Shown piece by piece: positions 1 through 6,446 of a stretch of 6,789 nucleotides of DNA. A model generated the notes under the pieces. That model ran no database searches. It saw nothing but the letters and a program-made list of their open reading frames with translations, and was not told where the DNA came from. The stretch spans positions 1 through 6,789 of the forward strand of contig JAEYVD010000646.1 in NCBI GenBank assembly GCA_023432075.1, given 5' to 3'. A program made the translations under genes and the position numbers. This DNA is from Pseudomonadota bacterium. Lineage in GTDB: Bacteria; Pseudomonadota; Gammaproteobacteria; Burkholderiales; Burkholderiaceae_B. Numbering within the stretch: the stretch's first letter is position 1; every line of letters starts with the position of its first letter.

Positions 1-331
1 GCAAGCCGGTCTTGCCTTCTTCGCCTTGCACGGACCAGGTCACAAGCCCGGCTTCGCCCAGCGGTTGCTCGGGCAAGCCGTCAACCACGCGGCCAAGCCG
101 CACCAAGGCGATGGCGCCCTGCGCGCTTTTGCCCAGTCGAGCAAAGGCAAAGGCGTCGATGCGCTTCACACCAGTTTCCACCGGCGCGGCTTCCGATCCA
201 TTATTGGCCAATGATTTGTTGGCCAGTGCCTTGTCGCCCAGCGCTGTATTCACCGGTGCTGCATTCACACCAGCACCGGCCGATCCGTCCGCGCGGCGAC
301 CCAAGTCGCCAGGCTTTCCCTTCGGTGTCAT
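1..331 (-). CDS. yceD: YceD (DUF177) rRNA accumulation protein, partial
   Basis: The reading frame opens with ATG at 331 and runs off the left edge after 110 codons. Residues 57-67 read RIDAFAFARLG and are followed by a stretch with GLPEQP, WSVQGEE and GKTGL. This matches the start of the DUF177/YceD family, whose E. coli member is needed for normal 23S rRNA accumulation. The position next to a divergent maf/yceF gene agrees, since yceD-rpmF-plsX-fab is a classic cluster; rpmF should follow outside the window. An AGGA lies 8 nt before the ATG. About 56 residues precede the conserved core and are Ala/Asn/Gly-rich and family-atypical. A GTG at codon 55 (position 169), with GGTGGA 7 nt upstream, would give a normal family N-terminus, so the start is uncertain. 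Identity is fairly sure; the start is not. Confidence 0.8.
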   Translation of the reverse strand, partial: MTPKGKPGDLGRRADGSAGAGVNAAPVNTALGDKALANKSLANNGSEAAPVETGVKRIDAFAFARLGKSAQGAIALVRLGRVVDGLPEQPLGEAGLVTWSVQGEEGKTGL

Positions 332-366
332 GTTGATGTTCCTGCAAAAATGCCGCAAAACGTTAG

Positions 367-396
367 ATAATACTGTGACTTACGTATTACCGTCAA
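367..396 (-). promoter_or_regulatory. Sigma-70 promoter for yceD
   Basis: On the minus strand TTGACG (396-391) is separated by 18 bp from TATTAT (372-367). Each hexamer matches the consensus at five of six positions. The expected transcription start near 360 would give a leader of about 29 nt before the yceD ATG at 331. On the plus strand an overlapping GATAAT (366-371) has only a poor -35 (CTGCAA at 342-347, 18 bp away) and could serve maf. Thus the two divergent genes may use back-to-back promoters with overlapping -10 boxes. Inferred from sequence only. Confidence 0.6.
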
Positions 397-403
397 ATGC
401 CGC

Positions 404-1006
404 ATGCCCTCAAAGCCTAGCCTGATCCTCGCGTCCAGCTCGCGATACCGCAAAGAACTGTTGTCGCGCCTGCGCCTGCCCTTCACCGCGATTTCCCCCG
501 ATGTAGACGAAACGCCACAACCCGGCGAAACCCCCGAGGCGTTGGCACTGCGTCTGTCCGTAGCCAAGGCCATGACGGTGGCCGCCACGAACCCGGGCAG
601 CATCGTGATCGGCTCAGACCAAGTGGCCACCGTTGACGGGACCCCGATCGGCAAACCAGGCGACTTCCCGCGCGCACAGGCGCAACTGCGCGTCCTGTCG
701 GGCCGGATGGTCGAATTTCACAGTGCGCTTGCCGTGACCGACGGCCACCGCGTGGAAAAGGCCGACATCATCACCCGCTGCCGGTTCCGCCAGTTGGCTG
801 ACCATGCCATCGACGCCTATCTGCGGGCCGAGGAACCTTACGATACCGCAGGCAGCGCCAAGGCGGAAAGCCTGGGCATTGCCCTGATGGAAAGCATCCA
901 GAGCGACGATCCCACCGCCATCATTGGCCTGCCGCTGATCGAACTGACACGCATGCTGGCCACTTTCGGACTGGATCCGCTCGACACCCCGGGAGCGCTC
1001 GCATGA
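404..1006 (+). CDS. yceF: Maf/YceF-type nucleotide pyrophosphatase (m7GTP type)
   Basis: This 200-residue cytoplasmic enzyme belongs to the Maf family, which hydrolyses non-canonical or methylated nucleoside triphosphates to monophosphate and pyrophosphate. Visible motifs are the N-terminal ASSSRYR (10-16), IGSDQV (69-74) with the expected catalytic Asp72, GKPG (83-86), GSAKAESLG (150-158) and GLPLIEL (175-181). The SDQV form and the whole C-terminal half resemble E. coli YceF (m7GTP-specific) rather than YhdE (dTTP/UTP). The divergent yceD neighbour is also as in E. coli. The start at 404 leads directly into the conserved SLILASSSRYR. An ATG at 397 is out of frame and closes after seven codons. 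No clear Shine-Dalgarno sequence is visible. The stop overlaps the next gene by ATGA, implying translational coupling. Substrate preference is inferred from subfamily resemblance. Confidence 0.93.
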   Translation: MPSKPSLILASSSRYRKELLSRLRLPFTAISPDVDETPQPGETPEALALRLSVAKAMTVAATNPGSIVIGSDQVATVDGTPIGKPGDFPRAQAQLRVLSGRMVEFHSALAVTDGHRVEKADIITRCRFRQLADHAIDAYLRAEEPYDTAGSAKAESLGIALMESIQSDDPTAIIGLPLIELTRMLATFGLDPLDTPGALA

Positions 1007-1713
1007 CCGGCGCCCTGCACCTGATTCCCGTCAGCCTGGGTGAAGCCCCACCCGAGCGCTGGCTGCCCGCCGATGTGCGCGCGCTGGCCGGCCGGCTGGA
1101 CACATATATCGCCGAGAACGCCAAGACGGCGCGGGCCTTTCTGAAGCTCATCGGAACCACCCGGCCGCTGCAGGAAATCACCATCCACACGCTGACCGAT
1201 AAGGCTGATGCCGCGCAGATCAAGGCATGGCTTGAGCCAGCCAGGCGCGGGGAGGAAATCGGACTGGTTTCCGAGGCAGGCTGCCCAGCCGTTGCCGACC
1301 CAGGCGCCAAAGTCGTGGACGCGGCCCATCGCCTGGGGATCACCGTCAAGCCCTGGGTGGGCCCCTCTTCCATCCTGCTAGGCCTCATGGCCAGCGGCCT
1401 GGACGGGCAACGCTTTGCCTTTCATGGCTACGCCCCCGTGGACGCCGGCGAGCGTGCCAAGCAGTTGCGCGCCTGGGAGCAGCACTCTGCCCGCCACAAC
1501 CAGACGCAGCTCCTGATCGAAACGCCCTACCGCAACGCCGCGATGTTCGCCACGCTGATCGCCACCCTGAAGGGCGACACCAAGCTCTGCGTGGCGCGCT
1601 CGATGACAACCGCGGACGAGTGGGTGGTCACGCACACGGTGGCCGACTGGAAGAAGCTGCCCGCACCCCAGCTGGACAAGTTGCCCACGCTGTTCCTGTA
1701 CCTGGCCCGCTGA
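1003..1713 (+). CDS. Short RsmI-like SAM-dependent methyltransferase
   Basis: This 236-residue protein fits the tetrapyrrole-methylase fold family to which RsmI (2'-O-methylation of 16S rRNA C1402) belongs. Correspondences to RsmI are IAENAKTARAFLK (36-48), VSEAGCPAVADPG (89-101, like the RsmI SDAGTP..SDPG loop), GPSSILLGLMASGL (120-133), FAFHGYAP (138-145) and LLIETPYRNAAM (170-181). It lacks the N-terminal GNLEDIT-type segment and is about 50 residues shorter than RsmI, ending after the core. It is therefore probably a paralogue rather than RsmI itself, and its substrate is unknown. GGGAG lies 7 nt before the ATG. The start overlaps the maf stop by 4 bp and the amidase gene follows after 2 nt, so the three genes look like one operon. 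Fold assignment is strong; function is open. Confidence 0.85.
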   Translation: MTGALHLIPVSLGEAPPERWLPADVRALAGRLDTYIAENAKTARAFLKLIGTTRPLQEITIHTLTDKADAAQIKAWLEPARRGEEIGLVSEAGCPAVADPGAKVVDAAHRLGITVKPWVGPSSILLGLMASGLDGQRFAFHGYAPVDAGERAKQLRAWEQHSARHNQTQLLIETPYRNAAMFATLIATLKGDTKLCVARSMTTADEWVVTHTVADWKKLPAPQLDKLPTLFLYLAR

Positions 1714-1715
1714 TC

Positions 1716-2501
1716 ATGATCCGCCTCTCCTGCACGCTGCTCGCCGCGGCGCTTCTGGCCGGCTGCGCCGCGCGCGGCCCCGCAGGCCTCGACCTGGACA
1801 CCTCCATCACCGCCGCCAGCCAGAGCAGCCGGGTGCGGTCCGTGGTCGTGCACTACACCACGGTCGACGATGCCGAGTCGCTGCGCCTGCTGTCCAAAGG
1901 CAAAGTCAGCGCCCACTACCTGCTTGACCTGGACGGACGCGCATATCGGCTGGTCGACGAAAACCGCGCCGCGTGGCACGCCGGCGCCAGCTCCTGGTAC
2001 GGCAACATCGCGATGAACAGCACCTCCATCGGCATCGAGATCGTCAATCCCGGCTGGACCGAGGGCAGCAACGGCGAGCGCGTGTGGCATCCCTATGACA
2101 GCCGCCAGATCCGGGCACTGACCATCCTGTTGCGCGATATCATCCAACGGCACAACATCGCCCCGGAAAACGTGGTGGGCCACAGCGACATCGCGCCGCA
2201 ACGCAAGGTGGACCCCGGCCCCCTCTTCCCCTGGAAATCGCTGGCCGATGCCGGGATAGGACGCTGGTACAACGAGGCTGGCGCGGCCGAACACCTGGCG
2301 CGTCTGCAACTCCAGGGCGTTCCGGACGTTGCGTGGTTCCAGAAGCAGCTCCAAAGGCTGGGCTACGCGTGTCCGCAGGACGGCGTGCTGGACCGCGCGA
2401 CGATCAACACGCTGGCCGCCTTCCAGATGCACTATCGCCCTGCCCTGCACGACGGCCAACCCGACGCGGAAACCGCGGCCATCATGCTGGCCATCCTGTA
2501 G
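1716..2501 (+). CDS. amiD: N-acetylmuramoyl-L-alanine amidase, AmiD-like lipoprotein
   Basis: This 261-residue zinc amidase should cleave the bond between N-acetylmuramic acid and the stem peptide, in wall turnover or recycling of peptidoglycan fragments. The start at 1716 gives a lipoprotein signal peptide with lipobox LAGC (Cys17). Residue +2 is Ala, which favours the outer membrane. The Amidase_2 domain spans about 38-180. By family comparison the zinc ligands are His46 (VVHYT), His156 (VGHSDIAP) and Asp166 (KVDPG), with Glu108 (GIEIVN) and Lys164 catalytic. Residues about 203-258 look like a PG_binding_1 domain (FQKQLQRLGY..DGVLDRATINTLAAFQ). Length and architecture match E. coli AmiD (276 aa). 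An in-frame ATG at 1620 would add 32 residues and bury the signal peptide, so it was rejected. There is no evident Shine-Dalgarno sequence; coupling to the upstream stop is likely. Confidence 0.92.
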   Translation: MIRLSCTLLAAALLAGCAARGPAGLDLDTSITAASQSSRVRSVVVHYTTVDDAESLRLLSKGKVSAHYLLDLDGRAYRLVDENRAAWHAGASSWYGNIAMNSTSIGIEIVNPGWTEGSNGERVWHPYDSRQIRALTILLRDIIQRHNIAPENVVGHSDIAPQRKVDPGPLFPWKSLADAGIGRWYNEAGAAEHLARLQLQGVPDVAWFQKQLQRLGYACPQDGVLDRATINTLAAFQMHYRPALHDGQPDAETAAIMLAIL

Positions 2502-2514
2502 CCCCCAAGCCGCC

Positions 2515-3162
2515 CTACGTCCGCCGCCGCCACCAGGCGGCGAGGCGCCACCCCAGCAGCACCGCCAACACTGCAGCGTAGATCGCCGGCTCTGTCAGGT
2601 CATTCTTGCCGGCCTTGTGCCACCAGTAGTGCAAGATGGCCAGCAGGCCGATCGCGTAGATGGCCCGATGCAGCGTCTGCCAGCGCTTTCCCAGCCGGCG
2701 CATCGCCCACTGCGTCGAGGTTGCGGCCAGCGCCGCCATCAACACGAACGCCGAAAATCCCACCATGATGAAGGGGCGTTCGGCGATGTCCCGCACCATT
2801 GCGGCCGGATCGAATCCGCGATCCCACCAGACCCAGGCCATGAAGTGGAGCGCCGCGTAGAAGAACGCAAATAGGCCGCACATGCGCCGCAGGCGCACCA
2901 GCGCGGGCTGGCCCGTCAATCGCCGCAGCGGCGTGATCGCCAACGTGACCAGCAGGCAGACCAGCGCCCAGGTCCCGGAGGACCGGGTCAGGAATTCCAC
3001 CGGATTGGCAGTGAGCCCATCGTTCATGCCCAGCCAGATCCAGCGGGCAAAAGGCGTGAGACCCAGCAGAAACAGCAGCGGCTTGAAGCGCCCGACGGTG
3101 CGGGCCGAAAGCTGCGCCTTTGGGTAGGCCGCAGACGGGGCCGCGCGGGGCGTCACGGACAT
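2515..3162 (-). CDS. msrQ: MsrQ, haem-binding membrane subunit of MsrPQ
   Basis: This 215-residue inner-membrane protein of the ferric-reductase-like family passes electrons from the quinone pool to periplasmic MsrP. Hydrophobic segments are visible at about 28-45, 63-78, 95-113, 130-148, 166-181 and 192-210. Candidate haem ligands are His106 (ALHFMAW), His165 (LHRAIY) and His178 (LHYWWH). E. coli MsrQ is of similar size (211 aa). The ATG at 3162 lies 10 nt after the msrP stop. GAAGG overlapping that stop acts as ribosome binding site, so the two genes form an operon. The gene ends in Arg codons (WWRRRT) inside a GC hairpin and converges on the amidase gene. Confidence 0.94.
   Translation of the reverse strand: MSVTPRAAPSAAYPKAQLSARTVGRFKPLLFLLGLTPFARWIWLGMNDGLTANPVEFLTRSSGTWALVCLLVTLAITPLRRLTGQPALVRLRRMCGLFAFFYAALHFMAWVWWDRGFDPAAMVRDIAERPFIMVGFSAFVLMAALAATSTQWAMRRLGKRWQTLHRAIYAIGLLAILHYWWHKAGKNDLTEPAIYAAVLAVLLGWRLAAWWRRRT
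2525..2542. terminator. GC hairpin at convergent amiD/msrQ ends
   Basis: CGCCGCC (2525-2531), loop ACCA, GGCGGCG (2536-2542) forms a seven-pair stem inside the last codons of msrQ, 23 bases past the amidase stop. No T-run follows on either strand, so it is at best an imperfect bidirectional terminator. The Arg-codon run of msrQ could also produce such a repeat by chance. Confidence 0.3.
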
Positions 3163-3172
3163 GGATACGCCT

Positions 3173-4135
3173 TCAGTAATTGGCTTTCAGGTCCATGCCC
3201 TGATAGAGCGACGCCACCTGGTCGCCATAGCCGTTGAACATCAAGGTCTTGCGCTTGGGACTGAACAGGCCATCCTCGCCGATGCGCCGCTCGGTGGCCT
3301 GGCTCCAGCGCGGATGCGCGACGTTAGGGTTCACATTAGCGTAGAAGCCGTATTCTTGAGGGGCGGATTTCACCCACGAGGTGACCGGCGGCTTTTCCAC
3401 CAGCCGGATCTTCACCAGCGACTTGCCGGACTTGAAGCCATACTTCCAGGGCACGGCCAACCGCAGCGGCGCGCCGTTCTGGTTGGGCAGCACGCGCCCG
3501 TATACCCCGAAGACCAGCATTGCGAGCGGGTGCATGGCCTCGTCCAGGCGCAGTCCCTCCACGTACGGCCAGTCCAGAATGGCGGTGCGCACTCCGGGCA
3601 TGTTTTCGCGCTGCACGGCAGTGACGAACTCGACATACTTGGCGTTGCCGGTCGGCTCCACCTGCTTGAGCACTTCGGACAGGGAATAACCCACCCACGG
3701 AATGACCATCGACCAGCCTTCGACGCAGCGCAGGCGATACACGCGATCTTCCATTGGCGCGAGCTTGAGCAGATCTTCGAGGGTGAAGGTGCGGGGCTTG
3801 CTGACCTCGCCCTCGACGCTGACGGTCCACGGCTGCGTCTGCAACTTGCCGGCATTTTTGGCCGGATCACCTTTATCTACGCCGAACTCGTAGTAATTGT
3901 TGTAGGACGTGACATCCGACAGCGACGTCTGCTTGTCCATGACGCTGAACGCGGGACTGGGCTTGCCGGGCAGCGCACTGGCCTCCTGGGCGTGCGCGGC
4001 GCGCGTTGCCCAGCCGGATAACCCGACAGCCGCCGCAGCGGCGCCGGCCCGCAGCATCAGGTCGCGGCGGGATCGCCACACCGCCTCGGAGGTAATCTCG
4101 GAAGGGAGAACGTCGTCGGGCTTGCGTATCAGCAT
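3173..4135 (-). CDS. msrP: MsrP, periplasmic methionine sulfoxide reductase
   Basis: This 320-residue molybdopterin enzyme (formerly YedY) reduces both stereoisomers of methionine sulfoxide in periplasmic proteins. It should be exported folded by Tat. A twin-arginine motif SRRDLML is at 22-28, followed by an Ala-rich hydrophobic stretch and an AHA|Q cleavage site after Ala49. The molybdenum-ligand cysteine is Cys137 in [15 protein letters not shown]. Other sulfite-oxidase-fold signatures include SYNNYYEFG (77-85), [11 protein letters not shown] (203-213), [18 protein letters not shown] (218-235) and the C-terminal [20 protein letters not shown] sits 6 nt before the ATG at 4135. It is the first gene of msrPQ. 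Known homologues are induced by oxidative or hypochlorous stress, but I could not pick out a convincing promoter or operator here. Confidence 0.96.
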   Translation of the reverse strand: MLIRKPDDVLPSEITSEAVWRSRRDLMLRAGAAAAAVGLSGWATRAAHAQEASALPGKPSPAFSVMDKQTSLSDVTSYNNYYEFGVDKGDPAKNAGKLQTQPWTVSVEGEVSKPRTFTLEDLLKLAPMEDRVYRLRCVEGWSMVIPWVGYSLSEVLKQVEPTGNAKYVEFVTAVQRENMPGVRTAILDWPYVEGLRLDEAMHPLAMLVFGVYGRVLPNQNGAPLRLAVPWKYGFKSGKSLVKIRLVEKPPVTSWVKSAPQEYGFYANVNPNVAHPRWSQATERRIGEDGLFSPKRKTLMFNGYGDQVASLYQGMDLKANY

Positions 4136-4154
4136 CGTAATCTCCGGTATGGCA

Positions 4155-4169
4155 GCGCGCCTTGCGCGC
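4155..4169 (-). promoter_or_regulatory. GC hairpin in the msrP leader
   Basis: GCGCGC (4155-4160), CTT, GCGCGC (4164-4169) can fold into a six-pair stem with a three-base loop. On the minus strand it ends 9 bases before the GGAG (4145-4142) of msrP. It could influence translation initiation or simply reflect GC-rich chance. The rest of the 184-bp gap to gph (4136-4319) shows no further gene. A second six-pair inverted repeat, GGGCGG/CCGCCC (4284-4304), lacks a T-run. Confidence 0.3.
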
Positions 4170-4319
4170 GCCCCGCATCAATCATGGACGAAGGACGGGA
4201 CCAAGTTATTCCACGGCGCCGGCCTGCAACATGAAACACCCACGCAATACACGCGGCGCACCTTCCGGATAGACCTGCCTGCCGGGCGGACGTTCCTGCC
4301 GCCCCTTGCTTGCAACCGG

Positions 4320-4982
4320 CTAGCCGCCTGCGACGACACGCGGCATCAGCCATTCACGCATCAGCGGCACCGAGTCGAGCACGGCTTGGGGGGCACACCC
4401 CTGAAGCTCTTTCAAGGTATGCGCGCCATAGGTGACGCCCAGGCCGTGCACGCCCGCATTGCAGGCCATCTGCAGATCGTGGGACGTATCGCCCACCATG
4501 ATGACCCGCGAGGGATCCACGTCCAGCTCCTGCATCAATTCGTGCAGCATGGCGGGATGCGGCTTGCTGAAGGTTTCGTCCGCGGTGCGGGTGGCGTCAA
4601 AAAGAGGACCCAGACCGGTCGCGGCCAGCGCGCGCGTTAGGCCCACGCGGCTTTTGCCGGTGGCGACCGCCAGCCGCACGTTCTGGTTCGCCAGGTCGGC
4701 CAGCAGCTCGTTGATGCCCTCGAACAGGCGCAATTCGGGATCGCGCAACAGGTAGTGGGTGCGATAGCGCTCAAGAAAGCGCGGCAGCATGGCCTGCGTC
4801 AATTCGGGGACGGCACGTCGCAACGCGCTTTCAAGCGAAAGGCCGATGACCCAGCTGGCCTCGGAGGCGGAAGGCACCGCCAGGTCCAGGTCGCGGCACG
4901 CGCCCTGGATGGCGGCCACGATGCTATGCGTGGAATCCATCAGGGTGCCATCCCAGTCAAAGACGACCAGCGAATACGACAT
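4320..4982 (-). CDS. HAD-superfamily phosphatase, Gph-like
   Basis: This 220-residue cytoplasmic HAD subclass IA hydrolase resembles phosphoglycolate phosphatase. Motif I is FDWDGTLMDS (8-17) with nucleophile Asp9 and acid/base Asp11. Motif II is VATGKS (106-111) with Thr108. Motif III is Lys140 (FSKPHP). Motif IV is MVGDTSHDLQMA (162-173) with Asp165 and Asp169. A helical cap lies between about 15 and 85. Length fits the family. The start lies one nucleotide after the rluC stop (TGATATG), with GGAG 10 nt upstream inside rluC, so the two genes are cotranscribed and probably coupled. Such HAD genes next to rluC are common in proteobacteria. The substrate cannot be told from sequence; phosphoglycolate is a guess and other sugar phosphates or nucleotides are possible. 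Confidence 0.9.
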   Translation of the reverse strand: MSYSLVVFDWDGTLMDSTHSIVAAIQGACRDLDLAVPSASEASWVIGLSLESALRRAVPELTQAMLPRFLERYRTHYLLRDPELRLFEGINELLADLANQNVRLAVATGKSRVGLTRALAATGLGPLFDATRTADETFSKPHPAMLHELMQELDVDPSRVIMVGDTSHDLQMACNAGVHGLGVTYGAHTLKELQGCAPQAVLDSVPLMREWLMPRVVAGG

Positions 4983-4983
4983 A

Positions 4984-5946
4984 TCAGGCAGACTCCAGTG
5001 ATTTCAGTATGTTCCGGCAAGCAGGCGGCAGCTCGGCGGTCAATGTCATGACCTCGCCCGTCAGCGGGTGAGGCAGGGTGAGGCTGTGGGCATGCAGGAA
5101 CATGCGGTTGAAGCCTTGGCGAGCAAATTGCGCGCGCACGTCATCGCTGCCGTACTTGTCGTCCCCGACGATGGGGAAGCCGCTCGCGGCCAGATGCACG
5201 CGGATCTGATGGGTGCGGCCGGTGCGCAGCTCGGCGTCGACCAGACTGTAACCGCCAAAACGTTGCTTGAGCGTGACGATGGTGTGCGCGGTCTGCCCGT
5301 CCGGGTCCACCTTGACGCGGCGCTCGCCGGACTGCGTGGTCCATTTGGACAAGGACAGTTTGATGTGCTGGCGATCGTTCACCCAGTCGCCCTCGACCAG
5401 CGCGAAGTAATGCTTGTCGCTCCGGCCCTCGCGCAGCATGGCGTGCAGGGCCAGCAGCGCGCTGCGCTTCTTGGCGACCATCAGCAGCCCGGAGGTCTCG
5501 CGGTCCAGCCGGTGCACCAATTCCAGGAACTTGGCCTGGGGACGGGCAGCGCGCAACTGCTCGATCACGCCGAACGACACGCCGCTGCCCCCGTGGACCG
5601 CCACGCCGGCGGGCTTGTCCACCACCAGCATCGCGTCGTCTTCGAACACGATGGGGAATTCGGCCGCGGGCACGGGCCGGGGCTTGCCCGGGTCGGGCAG
5701 GCGCAGGGGGGGAATGCGGACCACATCGCCCTCTTGCACGCGGTAATCGACCTGGATGCGTCCCTTGTTGACGCGCACTTCGCCGCCTCGGATGGCCTTG
5801 TAGATATGCGTCTTCGGCACCCCCTTGCACAGCCGCATGAGGAAGTTGTCCAGACGCTGGCCGGCGTGCTCGGCGCCCACTTCGACCATGCGGACGGCGG
5901 GGGCTGCTTTAGAGGCGGATACGGGGGAGGAAGTTTCTTTGCGCAT
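4984..5946 (-). CDS. rluC: 23S rRNA pseudouridine synthase RluC
   Basis: This enzyme of the RluA family isomerises uridines of 23S rRNA (955, 2504 and 2580 in E. coli). With the ATG at 5946 it has 320 residues, against 319 in E. coli. An S4 RNA-binding domain spans about 28-90 (AGQRLDNFLMRLCKGVPKTHIYKAIRGGEVRVN). The catalytic domain follows, with HRLDRETSG (145-153), catalytic Asp148, and RTGRTHQIRVHLA (241-253). The start is uncertain. An ATG at 5961 adds five residues, and another at 6066 (AGGGG four bases upstream) adds 40 residues that look nothing like the family. The two nearer starts lack a Shine-Dalgarno sequence. The adjacent divergent rne matches the E. coli arrangement and supports RluC rather than another RluA-family member. 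Confidence 0.93.
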   Translation of the reverse strand: MRKETSSPVSASKAAPAVRMVEVGAEHAGQRLDNFLMRLCKGVPKTHIYKAIRGGEVRVNKGRIQVDYRVQEGDVVRIPPLRLPDPGKPRPVPAAEFPIVFEDDAMLVVDKPAGVAVHGGSGVSFGVIEQLRAARPQAKFLELVHRLDRETSGLLMVAKKRSALLALHAMLREGRSDKHYFALVEGDWVNDRQHIKLSLSKWTTQSGERRVKVDPDGQTAHTIVTLKQRFGGYSLVDAELRTGRTHQIRVHLAASGFPIVGDDKYGSDDVRAQFARQGFNRMFLHAHSLTLPHPLTGEVMTLTAELPPACRNILKSLESA

Positions 5947-5966
5947 TGCGGAAAGCGACATATAAT
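5939..5966 (+). promoter_or_regulatory. Probable rne promoter
   Basis: A perfect -10 hexamer TATAAT (5961-5966) lies 16 bp downstream of a weak -35, TTGCGC (5939-5944, three of six). Transcription would begin near 5973 and give an rne leader of about 497 nt. The box overlaps the 5' end of rluC on the opposite strand, including its alternative ATG at 5961. In E. coli rne likewise has a promoter close to divergent rluC and a leader of about 360 nt. Confidence 0.55.
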
Positions 5967-6212
5967 CGGGACAGCCTAAAGGGGCTGAACAAGCCGCCTG
6001 GCGTAGAGATGCAACCAACACGCAACTCCGTCGAGCGCGCGGGCCGCCATTGTACTGCCTGCTCATTCAACCCCTGGGTCTCTTGGTCGCCGGCGCAACC
6101 GAGCCCTGTGGAATAGTGGTGTGGCATTCATCTTGCCCGCTTTTCCGGCAGGTCCGTTGCATGCCGCAAGCGGCTCTGAAGCACTGCAAGAATCGTCGCA
6201 TATTTAAAGCAC

Positions 6213-6247
6213 CAGCTGCGTGTAGGCAACCAATCCGACCGCAGCTG
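6213..6247 (+). repeat. Long hairpin in rne leader
   Basis: CAGCTGCG (6213-6220) is perfectly complementary to CGCAGCTG (6240-6247). Inside, GT-A-GG pairs with CC-G-AC apart from one A/G mismatch, leaving loop CAACCAAT and one bulged T (6221). The total is about 12 base pairs, the longest helix in the leader. The AU-rich segment 6199-6209 immediately upstream would be a plausible single-stranded RNase E site. Confidence 0.5.
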
Positions 6248-6426
6248 CCGTTCCCAGCACAACTCCGTCAAACCACATTCAGTGAAGCTGACCCTCCTGC
6301 TGAAAGAACCCCGTGCCCCACGGCACGACGTGCCCGCCTGACCCGCGGCGGATACGCCTGGGCGCCGCCCAGGTACGGTCCGCATCTTCTTGCCCGCTTC
6401 AGCCGCAGCCCGAGTGGCCCGAGGTC

Positions 6427-6446
6427 ACGCGCCGATATCGGCGCGT
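6427..6446. repeat. Perfect 20-bp palindrome before rne RBS
   Basis: The half-site ACGCGCCGAT is followed directly by its reverse complement. As RNA it forms an eight-pair GC-rich stem with loop AUAU, ending 9 bases before the GGAG of rne. As DNA it could equally be a dimeric regulator site. The position at the end of the leader favours an RNA role in translation or stability of rne mRNA, but this is inference. Confidence 0.5.

Noticed and set aside
12..425. Plus-strand open frame of 137 codons at the left edge
   Set aside because: Antisense to yceD and running into maf; Ser/Pro/Ala-rich composition typical of a shadow frame.
1620..1715. 32-codon upstream extension of the amidase
   Set aside because: It would overlap the methyltransferase gene and hide a textbook lipoprotein signal peptide that starts at 1716.
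1527..2459. Minus-strand open frame of 310 codons
   Set aside because: Antisense to the methyltransferase end and the amidase, both clearly coding on the plus strand.
3161..4021. Plus-strand open frame of 286 codons
   Set aside because: Antisense shadow of msrP with no recognisable domain.
4284..4304. GGGCGG/CCGCCC inverted repeat as a gph terminator
   Set aside because: Six-pair stem with nine-base loop and no T-run on the minus strand; too weak to call.
3909..4640. Plus-strand open frame crossing the msrP-gph gap
   Set aside because: Antisense to msrP and gph at both ends, with no family resemblance.
5068..5979. Plus-strand open frame of 303 codons
   Set aside because: Entirely antisense to rluC, whose motifs are unmistakable; the frame is a by-product of GC-rich codon use.
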